A stretch of 64,000 nt of DNA from Flavivirga algicola (GTDB lineage Bacteria; Bacteroidota; Bacteroidia; Flavobacteriales; Flavobacteriaceae), in NCBI RefSeq assembly GCF_012910715.1, contig NZ_JABBHF010000002.1:129001-193000 (forward strand). Direction: 5' to 3'. Position 1 is the stretch's first letter; each line of letters begins with the position of its first letter. Below the pieces are notes generated by a model. The model was not told the origin of the DNA. It saw nothing but the letters and a program-made list of their open reading frames with translations, and searched no databases. Shown here in pieces: positions 55,604 through 63,847 of the stretch. Both the position numbers and the translations under genes were made by a program.

Positions 55604-55885
55604 ATGGAAATAAACCTAGAAATACAAAACCTTAAATGTGGTGGATGTGCCCATACTATTATCGATAAACTATCCAACATAGAAAACATTAGAAACGTAA
55701 CAATTAATAATAAAACCCATACCGTATCCTTTTCTTATGAAAACGACAAAGCGCTTTTGGAGGCCAAACAATTATTACATAAAATTGGATACCCTACTGT
55801 TGGAGAAAAAAACGCATTAACTACAAAAGCCAAATCTTTTGTTAGCTGTGCGATTGGTAGAATGAATAGCCAGAGTACTAAATAA
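55604..55885 (+). CDS. Heavy-metal-associated (HMA) domain protein
   Basis: 93 aa. LKCGGCAHTI near residue 10 holds the CxxC of HMA domains, followed by the typical beta-alpha-beta-beta-alpha-beta pattern (VTINNKTHTVSFSYEN, LLHKIGYP). A further cysteine occurs in SCAIGRM. It binds a soft metal or perhaps sulfane sulfur. Starts 35 bp after the MBL-rhodanese gene and overlaps the end of convergent clpS by 8 bp. Confidence 0.85.
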   Translation: MEINLEIQNLKCGGCAHTIIDKLSNIENIRNVTINNKTHTVSFSYENDKALLEAKQLLHKIGYPTVGEKNALTTKAKSFVSCAIGRMNSQSTK

Positions 55886-56153
55886 TTTCAGCACTCAACC
55901 CTGCTTCCAGTAGCATCGAACAGCGTGGTTTTAAATCGTCGTACAAGCCTGTTTTCACTGTACATTTTCCTTTATAATGTACTATAAGTGAACATTGTTC
56001 TGCTTGTTCGGCAGTATGATCGCAAGCATAGATAAGTGTTTCTATAACATGATCGAAGGTATTAACATCGTCATTAAACAAAACAATTTCGTTTTGGGTT
56101 AACACTTCTTCTTCAAGCAGTAATTCTTCTGATGTTTTTTCTTTAGAACTCAT
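55878..56153 (-). CDS. clpS: ATP-dependent Clp protease adaptor ClpS
   Basis: 91 aa. IVLFNDDVNTFDHVIETL is the N-degron-binding motif and the small domain continues EQAEQCSLIVHYKGKC. It delivers N-end-rule substrates to ClpA/ClpC-ClpP. Last gene of a row that comes from prmA and tpiA. Its stop overlaps the end of the convergent HMA gene. Confidence 0.93.
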   Translation of the reverse strand: MSSKEKTSEELLLEEEVLTQNEIVLFNDDVNTFDHVIETLIYACDHTAEQAEQCSLIVHYKGKCTVKTGLYDDLKPRCSMLLEAGLSAEII

Positions 56154-56236
56154 TTTTCAATTTTTTAGATTCCCACTCTCATGAGAATGACATTTTTTTT
56201 TTTGATACTCTAAAGCAAGCTTTAGAGAAATTTTCC

Positions 56237-57073
56237 TCAATTTAAAAATTTTAAGGAAACCCAATTGTTTCTTTCTAATTTTTCTTTAAAATTTAACAAA
56301 TGCTTTTCACATTCGGCTTTAATAATTGGTATATCATCATTATAAAACCCACTTAAAAACAAAGCACCATTTTCGTTTAAACACGATACATAGGTTGCCA
56401 TATCTTTTAGTAAAATATTACGGTTAATATTGGCTATGATAATATCATACTTTTTATTTTTTAAAACCGACGCGTCACCTTCAATAACGGTTATATGCTT
56501 ACAATTATTACGATCAACATTCTCTATACTGTTTAAATAACACCAATTGTCATAATCTACCGCATCTACGGGTTTTGCTCCTTTCATTTCGGCCAAAATA
56601 GCTAATACGCCTGTACCGCACCCCATATCTAAAACAGATTTATTGATAAAATCATTTTTTAAAATATGCTGAATCATCATATGAGTCGTTTCATGATGCC
56701 CTGTACCAAAACTCATTTTGGGTTCAATAACAATATCAAATGTCGTATTGGATTTTTCGTGAAATGGCGCACGAACAGCACATACATTATCAACGACAAT
56801 AGGGTTAAAATTCTTTTCCCATTCTTGATTCCAATTGGTTTGTTCGATTTCGTTAAAAGTAAAATTGATTTCAAATTCATCTGAATTTAAGATCCGAACA
56901 TCATCAAGTATAGATTCGTTCCAGTCTACTTTTTGAATATATGCTGTAACCCCCGTTTCTGTTTCAACAAAACTTTCAAAACCAGAATAACCCAATTCTG
57001 CCACCAGTATTTCTACACCTGGTTGCATTGGTTTTACTTTAAATTCGTAACCTATATAAATAATATTTGACAT
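56237..57073 (-). CDS. prmA: Ribosomal protein L11 methyltransferase
   Basis: 278 aa. SFGTGHHETTHMM and VLDMGCGTGVLAI are the PrmA family motifs, followed by IIANINRNILL, the catalytic-loop segment. It trimethylates ribosomal protein L11. It lies downstream of tpiA and 83 bp upstream of clpS. Confidence 0.94.
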   Translation of the reverse strand: MSNIIYIGYEFKVKPMQPGVEILVAELGYSGFESFVETETGVTAYIQKVDWNESILDDVRILNSDEFEINFTFNEIEQTNWNQEWEKNFNPIVVDNVCAVRAPFHEKSNTTFDIVIEPKMSFGTGHHETTHMMIQHILKNDFINKSVLDMGCGTGVLAILAEMKGAKPVDAVDYDNWCYLNSIENVDRNNCKHITVIEGDASVLKNKKYDIIIANINRNILLKDMATYVSCLNENGALFLSGFYNDDIPIIKAECEKHLLNFKEKLERNNWVSLKFLN

Positions 57074-57092
57074 GGTTTTAATTTAAAGAGAC

Positions 57093-57144
57093 CGTCTAAA
57101 AAGTAAGTTCATTATAATAAATCTAATCAAAAATACTTTTTAGA
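57093..57144. repeat. Inverted repeat between tpiA and prmA
   Basis: Perfect 12-bp arms GTCTAAAAAGTA (57093-57104) and TACTTTTTAGAC (57133-57144), 28-bp loop. Could be a terminator for tpiA or a remnant mobile palindrome. Confidence 0.6.
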
Positions 57145-57186
57145 CAATCCCTTAATTTTGTATAAGTAATTGAAACGAATTTTTAT

Positions 57187-57936
57187 TTAAAAGGCGTTTA
57201 CAATAGCAAAAAAGTCATCTGCCTTAAGAGAGGCACCTCCAATTAAACCACCATCTACATCTGGTTTAGAAAAAATTTCTTGAGCATTCCCTGGCTTAAC
57301 ACTACCTCCATAAAGAATAGAAACTTCTTCTGCGACTTCATTACCATATTTATTACTAAGTGTTTTTCTTATGAACGCATGCATGTCTTGTGCTTGCTCT
57401 GGACTAGCTGTTTCACCTGTTCCAATAGCCCAAACTGGCTCGTATGCTAAAACAATATTTTTAAATGCTGAAGCATCTAAATGAAATAAAGCGTTTTTAA
57501 TTTGGCTTTCTACAACAGCTTCTTGATTACCTGATTTTCTATCAGCTAATTCCTCACCAAAACAGAAAATAACACGCATACTGTTTGCTAAAGCTGCATC
57601 TACTTTTTTAGCAAGCAATTCATCTGTTTCGTTAAAATACTCACGACGCTCACTGTGTCCTAAGATAACAGTCTGAATCCCTATACTTTTAAGCATGCTT
57701 GCGCTTATTTCACCTGTATAAGCACCATTTTCTTCAAAATGCATGTTTTGTGCAACAACTTCTATGCTGGTTGTTTTTAATGCTTCAGAAGCATGGTATA
57801 AATTAGTAAATGTTGGTGCTACCATAACTTCGGCATTCGAAGTTTGGGTTTTACTTTTTAATGCATCTATTAATGATTCTGTTTGCGTTAAATCATTATT
57901 CATCTTCCAGTTACCTGCTACAATTTGTTTTCTCAT
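57187..57936 (-). CDS. tpiA: Triosephosphate isomerase
   Basis: 249 aa. AGNWKMNN at the start (catalytic Lys), ILGHSERREYF (catalytic His near 97) and AYEPVWAIGTG (catalytic Glu near 166) are the TIM signatures. It interconverts DHAP and glyceraldehyde-3-phosphate. Part of the minus-strand core gene row. Confidence 0.97.
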   Translation of the reverse strand: MRKQIVAGNWKMNNDLTQTESLIDALKSKTQTSNAEVMVAPTFTNLYHASEALKTTSIEVVAQNMHFEENGAYTGEISASMLKSIGIQTVILGHSERREYFNETDELLAKKVDAALANSMRVIFCFGEELADRKSGNQEAVVESQIKNALFHLDASAFKNIVLAYEPVWAIGTGETASPEQAQDMHAFIRKTLSNKYGNEVAEEVSILYGGSVKPGNAQEIFSKPDVDGGLIGGASLKADDFFAIVNAF

Positions 57937-57976
57937 TTTTAATTTAAACCTTTAAAATAAAGGACTTTATTAATTA

Positions 57977-58462
57977 TTATAAATTTTCTTTAATTCTTAT
58001 ATGATCGGCTTTAACAGCTTCAAATAGTTTAATGCTTCCCTTGGCATCTACAATCATATAACGTGGTATCCAGTCGAGATCTAAAAACTTACCGAAAGCA
58101 CCTTCCCAACCTGACTGCATAAAATAATGCGCACCTTCTACTTGATGCTTCTTTATACCTTTTTTCCAAGCTTTTTGAGTTTTATCTAAAGACAAAAAGA
58201 TATAACTAACATCGTTATACTCCTTTTGTAAATCTTTTATTTTGGGCATCCCTTCTATACAGTCTCTACACCATGAGGCCCAAACATCGATTAGCAATGT
58301 TTTTCCTTGATGGTTTTCTAAAATATCTTCAAATGTTATAGAGTCACCTTCTTGCGTAATAAATATATCGTTTAAAGCTGCTACGGAAAATTGTGTTGGA
58401 GATTTTGTATTACAACTAAAAAAGCTGATGAACAGTATAAGTAGAAAGTTCATTTTTTTCAT
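57977..58462 (-). CDS. TlpA-like thioredoxin-fold lipoprotein
   Basis: 161 aa. Lipobox near FFSCN (C17) and the thioredoxin motif WASWCRDC. It is probably an envelope thiol-disulfide protein. Coupled with the oligopeptide-type permease gene upstream, 7 bp away, and followed by tpiA. Confidence 0.88.
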   Translation of the reverse strand: MKKMNFLLILFISFFSCNTKSPTQFSVAALNDIFITQEGDSITFEDILENHQGKTLLIDVWASWCRDCIEGMPKIKDLQKEYNDVSYIFLSLDKTQKAWKKGIKKHQVEGAHYFMQSGWEGAFGKFLDLDWIPRYMIVDAKGSIKLFEAVKADHIRIKENL

Positions 58463-58469
58463 ATATTGT

Positions 58470-59492
58470 TTATTGCAACTTCACTTTTGGATCTAACCAT
58501 ACATAAATTAAGTCTACAAAAATATTAATAATTATGAAGAGTAAGGCTATAATTAACACCGAACCCATAATAACTGGCAAATCTAATGTATTTAAAGCAT
58601 TTACAATCTCTTTTCCCAGTCCGTTCCAACCAAAAATATACTCTACAAAAACGGCTCCAGCCAACATAGAAGCAAACCAACCAGATATAGCTGTAACGAC
58701 AGGATTAAGAGCATTCTTTACAGCATGTCTTTTTATAATTTGAAATTCACTTAACCCTTTTGCTCTTGCTGTGCGAATATAATCTTGATTAAAGACTTCC
58801 AATAACGAATTTCGCATAAGCTGGATAACGACAGCCAACGGACGAATACCCAGCACAATAGCTGGAAGTATTAAATTTTTCCATTTAATATGCATGGCTT
58901 CACCAAAATCGTCTAACTCATATAAGCTCCCTGTCATTTCCAGGTTTGTATACTCATGCAATATAAATCCGAAAAACCAAGCAAATAGAATGGCACTAAA
59001 AAAAGATGGAATACTCATGCCTAAGGTGCTAAAAATTTGAATTGTTTTATCTAACCACCTATCTTTATATAATGCAGATATAATTCCGAACAAAACACCT
59101 AAAATCATGGCAATAATAATAGCTGTTACAGCCAAAACAAAGGTATTAGGAAGGGTTTCTGCTAACACTTGACTTACTTTTTTACCTTGTTTTGTAAAAG
59201 ATTCCCGTAAATACGGATACTTAAAAACAGTCGTGGTATTTCCTATTGAAAATAACTTAATTGCGTTATATTTCTCTGTACTTAAAAACGTATAATCAGT
59301 TTGCTTTTTTGAATGAAATGAGATGGGAGACAAATCATTAAGGTAATAGAAATACTGCGTACCTATAGGTTTATCGAATCCGTATTTTTGCTTTATTATT
59401 GCTAATTGTTCACTATCCTCATTTTGTCCCAGCATCATTTGTGCAGGGTCTCCAGGCAAAACATTAAATAAAAAGAAAATAACGGTAACCAC
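58470..59492 (-). CDS. ABC transporter permease, DppB/OppB type (N-terminus in doubt)
   Basis: 340 aa as read from a GTG at 59492. The C-terminal EAA-type loop (RTARAKGLSEFQIIKRHAVKNAL) and helices are typical of peptide-uptake permeases. The GTG falls inside the first membrane helix: in the same frame upstream codons read LISYLLNKTSYALLTLFG, the normal DppB start, back into the end of the preceding gene without any ATG, GTG or TTG. The true start is therefore probably non-canonical (ATT, ATA or CTG, near 59530-59553). No partner permease is in the window. Confidence 0.85.
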   Translation of the reverse strand: MVTVIFFLFNVLPGDPAQMMLGQNEDSEQLAIIKQKYGFDKPIGTQYFYYLNDLSPISFHSKKQTDYTFLSTEKYNAIKLFSIGNTTTVFKYPYLRESFTKQGKKVSQVLAETLPNTFVLAVTAIIIAMILGVLFGIISALYKDRWLDKTIQIFSTLGMSIPSFFSAILFAWFFGFILHEYTNLEMTGSLYELDDFGEAMHIKWKNLILPAIVLGIRPLAVVIQLMRNSLLEVFNQDYIRTARAKGLSEFQIIKRHAVKNALNPVVTAISGWFASMLAGAVFVEYIFGWNGLGKEIVNALNTLDLPVIMGSVLIIALLFIIINIFVDLIYVWLDPKVKLQ

Positions 59493-59550
59493 CCCAAATA
59501 ATGTGAGTAGAGCGTATGAGGTTTTATTTAGTAAATAGCTTATCAGATTA

Positions 59551-60864
59551 TTATTCTTTTTTTAATTCAACTCTAATATAACTAGTATAGTTGCTATTAT
59601 TTGCTTTATTAATGGAATCTAAAACCTCTCGACTATCCTTTATAAAATAAATACCTTCTATATTTTCCTCATCTAAAGCATCTAAATCTGCTTTTGTAGA
59701 TATTTTTCCATCTATTAAATATAGGGTATTATTTTCAACCAATTTTGGTTCTGGTTTTCTTTCAACTTTTGGTAATTCTAAGTCATCTATATCATTCCAA
59801 TGTACCTTTTGTTTGATCGTTCCTGCATCTAATTCTAAAATTCCAGGGTTAGAACGCACTACAGTTTTAAGAGCCTTTTCATCACATAAATAAAATTCGA
59901 AATCAATATTGTAAGCTTCTTTTATGCGTTGTTTGGCTTCTCCCCCTGAAGCCGTTAAACCAATAACTTTATATCCATTTTTTATAGCATCTTCAGATAA
60001 GGTTTTTAATTTCATCGCTCCTTTCTGCTCTATTTTCTCCAAGCTATAAGAAACTACCACTATGAGATTTTCTTCTGTTAAAAGCTGTTGTGTTAAATCT
60101 TCTCCTTCACTTTCTATTGAAAAATCGTAAATAGGTGGTTGATAACCTTCTTTAATGACTTTGGTGTCAACACTTATAAAGTCTCCTTCAACCGATGGAT
60201 AAGAACCATTCGTCACAACGATCTGCTCTTTACCCCCTATATTAAACTTCCAACTATATTCCACAATAGGTTTTGCTGCATTTTCTGGAATGCTCATGCC
60301 TTCTTGAATATTCTTTCCGATTTTATAAGCTCTAAAATCCCATGTTGGCAAATGCATCAATACGTGGTAACCAAACCAAAGACTCCCCAAAAAACCTATC
60401 AAAGCTATTATAGTAGTCATAAATTTGTTAAAAATTGGTTTAATATGTTTTATCCCAAATAACAGAACAACAATCAAACCTAATAAAACTAAATCTTTAA
60501 CAAAACTCTGAAAAGGTTCCAGTTTTAAAAAATCGCCAAAACACCCACAATCTTTAACTTTATCAAAATACCAAGCATAAAATGTTAAGAACGTAAAAAA
60601 CACAATTAAAACGAATAGACTCCAAATAGTAAATTTTCGTTTGTAACCTATTAACAAGAAAACGCCCAAAACTACTTCTAAAACAACCATTAAAATTGCG
60701 ATTATCAGAGCATAGGGCTCAAATGATGGCATATTCAACACATCTGGGCTAAAATATTCTTGCAATTTATATGACACGCCTAATGGATCGTTTAGTTTTA
60801 TAAGTCCTGAAAAAATAAACAGTCCTCCAACCAAACCCCGACAAATTGCAACTAGTATTTTCAT
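59551..60864 (-). CDS. DoxX-like membrane protein of the BT_3928 family
   Basis: 437 aa. The first 140 residues are a DoxX-type four-helix membrane domain (RGLVGGLFIFSGLIKLNDPLG, DCGCFGDF), then a periplasmic region to the C-terminus with a thioredoxin-fold-like part near 300 (ENLIVVVSYSLEKIEQKGAMKL). The family is conserved in Bacteroidota, often with DUF1599 and tpiA, and its role is not established. Starts 1 bp after the DUF1599 stop. Confidence 0.87.
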   Translation of the reverse strand: MKILVAICRGLVGGLFIFSGLIKLNDPLGVSYKLQEYFSPDVLNMPSFEPYALIIAILMVVLEVVLGVFLLIGYKRKFTIWSLFVLIVFFTFLTFYAWYFDKVKDCGCFGDFLKLEPFQSFVKDLVLLGLIVVLLFGIKHIKPIFNKFMTTIIALIGFLGSLWFGYHVLMHLPTWDFRAYKIGKNIQEGMSIPENAAKPIVEYSWKFNIGGKEQIVVTNGSYPSVEGDFISVDTKVIKEGYQPPIYDFSIESEGEDLTQQLLTEENLIVVVSYSLEKIEQKGAMKLKTLSEDAIKNGYKVIGLTASGGEAKQRIKEAYNIDFEFYLCDEKALKTVVRSNPGILELDAGTIKQKVHWNDIDDLELPKVERKPEPKLVENNTLYLIDGKISTKADLDALDEENIEGIYFIKDSREVLDSINKANNSNYTSYIRVELKKE

Positions 60865-60865
60865 A

Positions 60866-61402
60866 TTATTTGTTTAAATGAATCAACGCAAAAATGGCAT
60901 AATTTATCATATCCTGATAATTGGCATCTATACCTTCACTTACCAAGGTTTTACCAGCATTATCTTCAATTTGTTTAACTCGCAATAGCTTTTGTAAAAT
61001 TAAATCGGTTAAACTACTTACTCTCATATCACGCCATGCCTCACCATAGTCATGGTTTTTATCTTGCATGAGCTGCTTGGTGATAGCTACTTGTTTTTCG
61101 TACAGTTTGGTCGCCATTTCTGTAGATAAGTCTGGTTGTTCAACCACACCTTTTTCTAACTGAATTAAGGCCATAATACAATAGTTTATAATACCAATAA
61201 ATTCACTCACCTCTCCTTCGTCAACTTTTCTAACATCATTTTCTTGAAGTCCTCTAATACGCTGTGCTTTAATAAAAATTTGGTCGGTTAACGATGGTAA
61301 ACGCAAGATGCGCCAAGCACTACCATAATCTGACATTTTTTTTATAAATAAACTTTTACACGTATCGATTACGGCATCATATTGTTTTGAAGTATCTTGC
61401 AT
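60866..61402 (-). CDS. DUF1599 protein with two domain copies
   Basis: 178 aa formed from two similar halves: KKMSDYGSAWRILRLPSLTDQIFIKA with INYCIMALIQL, and DKNHDYGEAWRDMRVSSLTDLILQK with INYAIFALIHL. DUF1599 is related to nucleotide-modification-associated proteins; activity unknown. It is the first gene of the minus-strand row to clpS, divergent from folP. Confidence 0.88.
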   Translation of the reverse strand: MQDTSKQYDAVIDTCKSLFIKKMSDYGSAWRILRLPSLTDQIFIKAQRIRGLQENDVRKVDEGEVSEFIGIINYCIMALIQLEKGVVEQPDLSTEMATKLYEKQVAITKQLMQDKNHDYGEAWRDMRVSSLTDLILQKLLRVKQIEDNAGKTLVSEGIDANYQDMINYAIFALIHLNK

Positions 61403-61507
61403 GAATTAAAATGTATTTTGCGTAAATTTCGCATAAAAAAGCTTAACCATCAAGGTTTCAGTATTAAAGTTTTAAACTTAGTACGAACACCATACAAAAA
61501 GGTATAA

Positions 61508-62332
61508 ATGACAATAAATTGTAAAGGAAAACTAATCGATTTAACATCGCCAAGAGTGATGGGAATTCTAAATATTACACCCGATTCGTTTTATGATGGC
61601 GGACAACATAAAAACGAGTATGATATTTTAAAGCATGTTGAATTAATGCTCAATGAAGGGGCTACTTTTATTGATGTTGGTGCTTACAGTTCGCGTCCCA
61701 ACGCCGATCATGTTAGTGAAGCAGACGAACTAAAAAGAATCTTACCTGTTGTTCACTTAATTTTAAAAGAATTCCCTGAGGCTTTACTTTCCATAGATAC
61801 GTTTAGAAGTAACATAGCAAAGTCATGCATAGAATCTGGGGCTGCATTAATCAATGATATTTCTGCTGGAAAACTAGATAACAACATGTTGCAAACTATT
61901 GCCGATTTACAGGTTCCGTATATTATGATGCATATGAAGGGGACTCCGCAAACCATGCAACAACAAACTAGCTATGATGACATTGTTAAAGACATAATCT
62001 TTTACTTTTCCGAACGTATTGCTGCTGCAAGACAATCAGGAATTGTTGATATTATTGTAGACCCTGGGTTTGGATTTGCAAAAACTTTAGAACAGAATTA
62101 TGAATTACTAAATAAACTTGAACATTTCAAAATGATAGAAAAACCTCTATTAGTTGGTATTTCCAGAAAATCCATGATATATAAAGCTTTAAAAAATTCA
62201 GCCGAAGAATCTCTTAATGGCACCAGTGTTTTAAATACGGTTGCCTTACAAAAAAATGCTTCAATCTTAAGAGTTCATGATGTTAAAGAAGCTATGGAGT
62301 GTATTAAGTTAGTTGAATTTTTAAATGTCTAA
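61508..62332 (+). CDS. folP: Dihydropteroate synthase
   Basis: 274 aa. MGILNITPDSFYDGG at residues 18-32 and DPGFGFAKT near 185 are the pterin and pABA site motifs. It joins pABA to dihydropterin pyrophosphate in folate synthesis and is the sulfonamide target. Followed by a lipoprotein gene that overlaps its end by 8 bp. Confidence 0.95.
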   Translation: MTINCKGKLIDLTSPRVMGILNITPDSFYDGGQHKNEYDILKHVELMLNEGATFIDVGAYSSRPNADHVSEADELKRILPVVHLILKEFPEALLSIDTFRSNIAKSCIESGAALINDISAGKLDNNMLQTIADLQVPYIMMHMKGTPQTMQQQTSYDDIVKDIIFYFSERIAAARQSGIVDIIVDPGFGFAKTLEQNYELLNKLEHFKMIEKPLLVGISRKSMIYKALKNSAEESLNGTSVLNTVALQKNASILRVHDVKEAMECIKLVEFLNV

Positions 62333-63026
62333 CATGAAACAGCTATTGGTACTGGGATTATTTTTTATTGTTCTTTCTTGTGGAAAAGAAAAGGTTATTC
62401 ACCTTCCTGAAATAAGCCATTCTGAAATAACAGAAATACATGACGTATCTCCCGCTTATCTATTTTATGATGAAACTCAAAAAGATAGTGTGGCGTTAAA
62501 TAGAAAAAACCTGATTAGCACCACGAATTGGCTGGTTAATGTTGATAAGCGTTTAACACTTAGACAAGCTATTCCGCACATCAAGTTTCTTCAAGAGAAA
62601 AAACAAAATTCAAGTCATAAAAATAAAGATGCCAAAAACTACTTTACCTGCAGCGATACTAGCAGAAAAAATTTAGGGTTTATTGAGTTTACGGATGTCG
62701 TTTATCATGAAGAAACCATCAGGGAGTTTGGTAAGTATACTAAATATGAAATAGAACCAAATCAAGAAATATACGTACATGTGGTTTCAAATGACTCAAT
62801 CCCTATTAATTTTGCTACTGGTAAATGTTCTACAAGTTACTATTCAAAAAAGGAGGACTTACTTAATGGTATTAAATCTGATTTACTTCACCATGGAAAC
62901 ATCATAATAAGTGTGGGTTACAACAAAAATTTGTCTTTTCAAGATTATATAAGCATTAAATCTAAATTGAATAGTTTTGAATTAGGGCTTGTAAAAATAT
63001 CGAACCACGAATTCGTAACAGATTAA
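62325..63026 (+). CDS. Lipoprotein of unknown function between folP and cdaA
   Basis: 233 aa, or 230 from the ATG at 62334 that follows folP's stop. Signal peptide with lipobox FIVLSCG (C19 from 62325). The mature part has no family I recognise; it is rich in Ser, Lys and Glu and has an ExbD/TolR-like end (IIISVGYNKNLSFQDYISIKSKL), suggesting a periplasmic domain of that type. It may be made with cdaA, which starts 36 bp on. Confidence 0.7.
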   Translation: MSNMKQLLVLGLFFIVLSCGKEKVIHLPEISHSEITEIHDVSPAYLFYDETQKDSVALNRKNLISTTNWLVNVDKRLTLRQAIPHIKFLQEKKQNSSHKNKDAKNYFTCSDTSRKNLGFIEFTDVVYHEETIREFGKYTKYEIEPNQEIYVHVVSNDSIPINFATGKCSTSYYSKKEDLLNGIKSDLLHHGNIIISVGYNKNLSFQDYISIKSKLNSFELGLVKISNHEFVTD

Positions 63027-63061
63027 TCATATTTTATTAAATTTACCAAAACCCACTACTA

Positions 63062-63847
63062 TTGGATATTTTTAAAGATATTTTAGACTTACGTTTCATC
63101 GATTATGTCGATGTCGTTCTTGTAGCCCTTTTACTTTATTATGTTTACAAGCTTGTAAAAGGGACAGTAGCTATTAATATTTTTATAGGTATTATTATTA
63201 TTTATTTAGTCTGGAAACTTACCGAATTTCTTGATATGCAGTTGTTAACTGGCATTTTTGGTGGTTTTATGAAAGTGGGTATTATTGCTTTAATCGTGGT
63301 ATTCCAGCCAGAGATTCGTAAGTTTTTATTAATGGTAGGTTCTACTAATTTTAATAGACGGCGCAAGTTCTTAAAACAGCTTAAATTCTTAAAAACCGAA
63401 ACCAACGACGAAACCGATATTGATGCTATTGTCTCGGCTTGTAATAAAATGTCCATGTCTAAAACTGGAGCTTTAATCGTTTTTGAGAGAAATAACAATC
63501 TGGATTTTTTATCGTCATCGGGAGATGAAATGAACATAAAAGTAACCCAGCCTATTATCGAAAGTATCTTTTTTAAAAACAGCCCACTACATGATGGCGC
63601 TATTATAGTCAATAACAATATTGTAAAAGCAACACGGGTTATTTTGCCCGTAAATAATGAAAAAAACATTCCACAACGTTTTGGTCTTCGACATAGAGCT
63701 GCTATTGGTGTTACCGAAAAAACAGATGCATTGTCTCTGGTTGTGAGTGAGGAAACAGGACATATCTCTTATTTTAAAGATGGTGAATTTGTGGTTTTTG
63801 AAGACACAAACCAATTAAGCTCAATGATTAAAAACGACTTGTCTTAA
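63062..63847 (+). CDS. cdaA: Diadenylate cyclase CdaA (TTG start)
   Basis: 261 aa from a TTG codon; no better ATG is available. Three N-terminal membrane helices, then the DAC domain with the DGA motif (SPLHDGAIIV) and RHR motif (LRHRAAIG). It makes c-di-AMP from two ATP at the membrane. No CdaR or GlmM gene is adjacent; a folP-lipoprotein-cdaA order is seen. Overlaps the next gene by TAATG. Confidence 0.93.
   Translation: MDIFKDILDLRFIDYVDVVLVALLLYYVYKLVKGTVAINIFIGIIIIYLVWKLTEFLDMQLLTGIFGGFMKVGIIALIVVFQPEIRKFLLMVGSTNFNRRRKFLKQLKFLKTETNDETDIDAIVSACNKMSMSKTGALIVFERNNNLDFLSSSGDEMNIKVTQPIIESIFFKNSPLHDGAIIVNNNIVKATRVILPVNNEKNIPQRFGLRHRAAIGVTEKTDALSLVVSEETGHISYFKDGEFVVFEDTNQLSSMIKNDLS

Noticed and set aside
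56208-56227. Palindrome CTCTAAAGC-AA-GCTTTAGAG between prmA and clpS as a terminator.
   Set aside because: The T-run expected on the minus strand is missing, so termination could not be supported.
61415-61430. Short dyad TGCG-TAAATTT-CGCA upstream of folP.
   Set aside because: Only 4-bp arms in A/T-rich DNA and not repeated elsewhere in the window; too weak to call an operator.
63202-63669. Long antisense ORF (155 codons) inside cdaA.
   Set aside because: It mirrors the coding pattern of cdaA and has no recognisable domain or start context.
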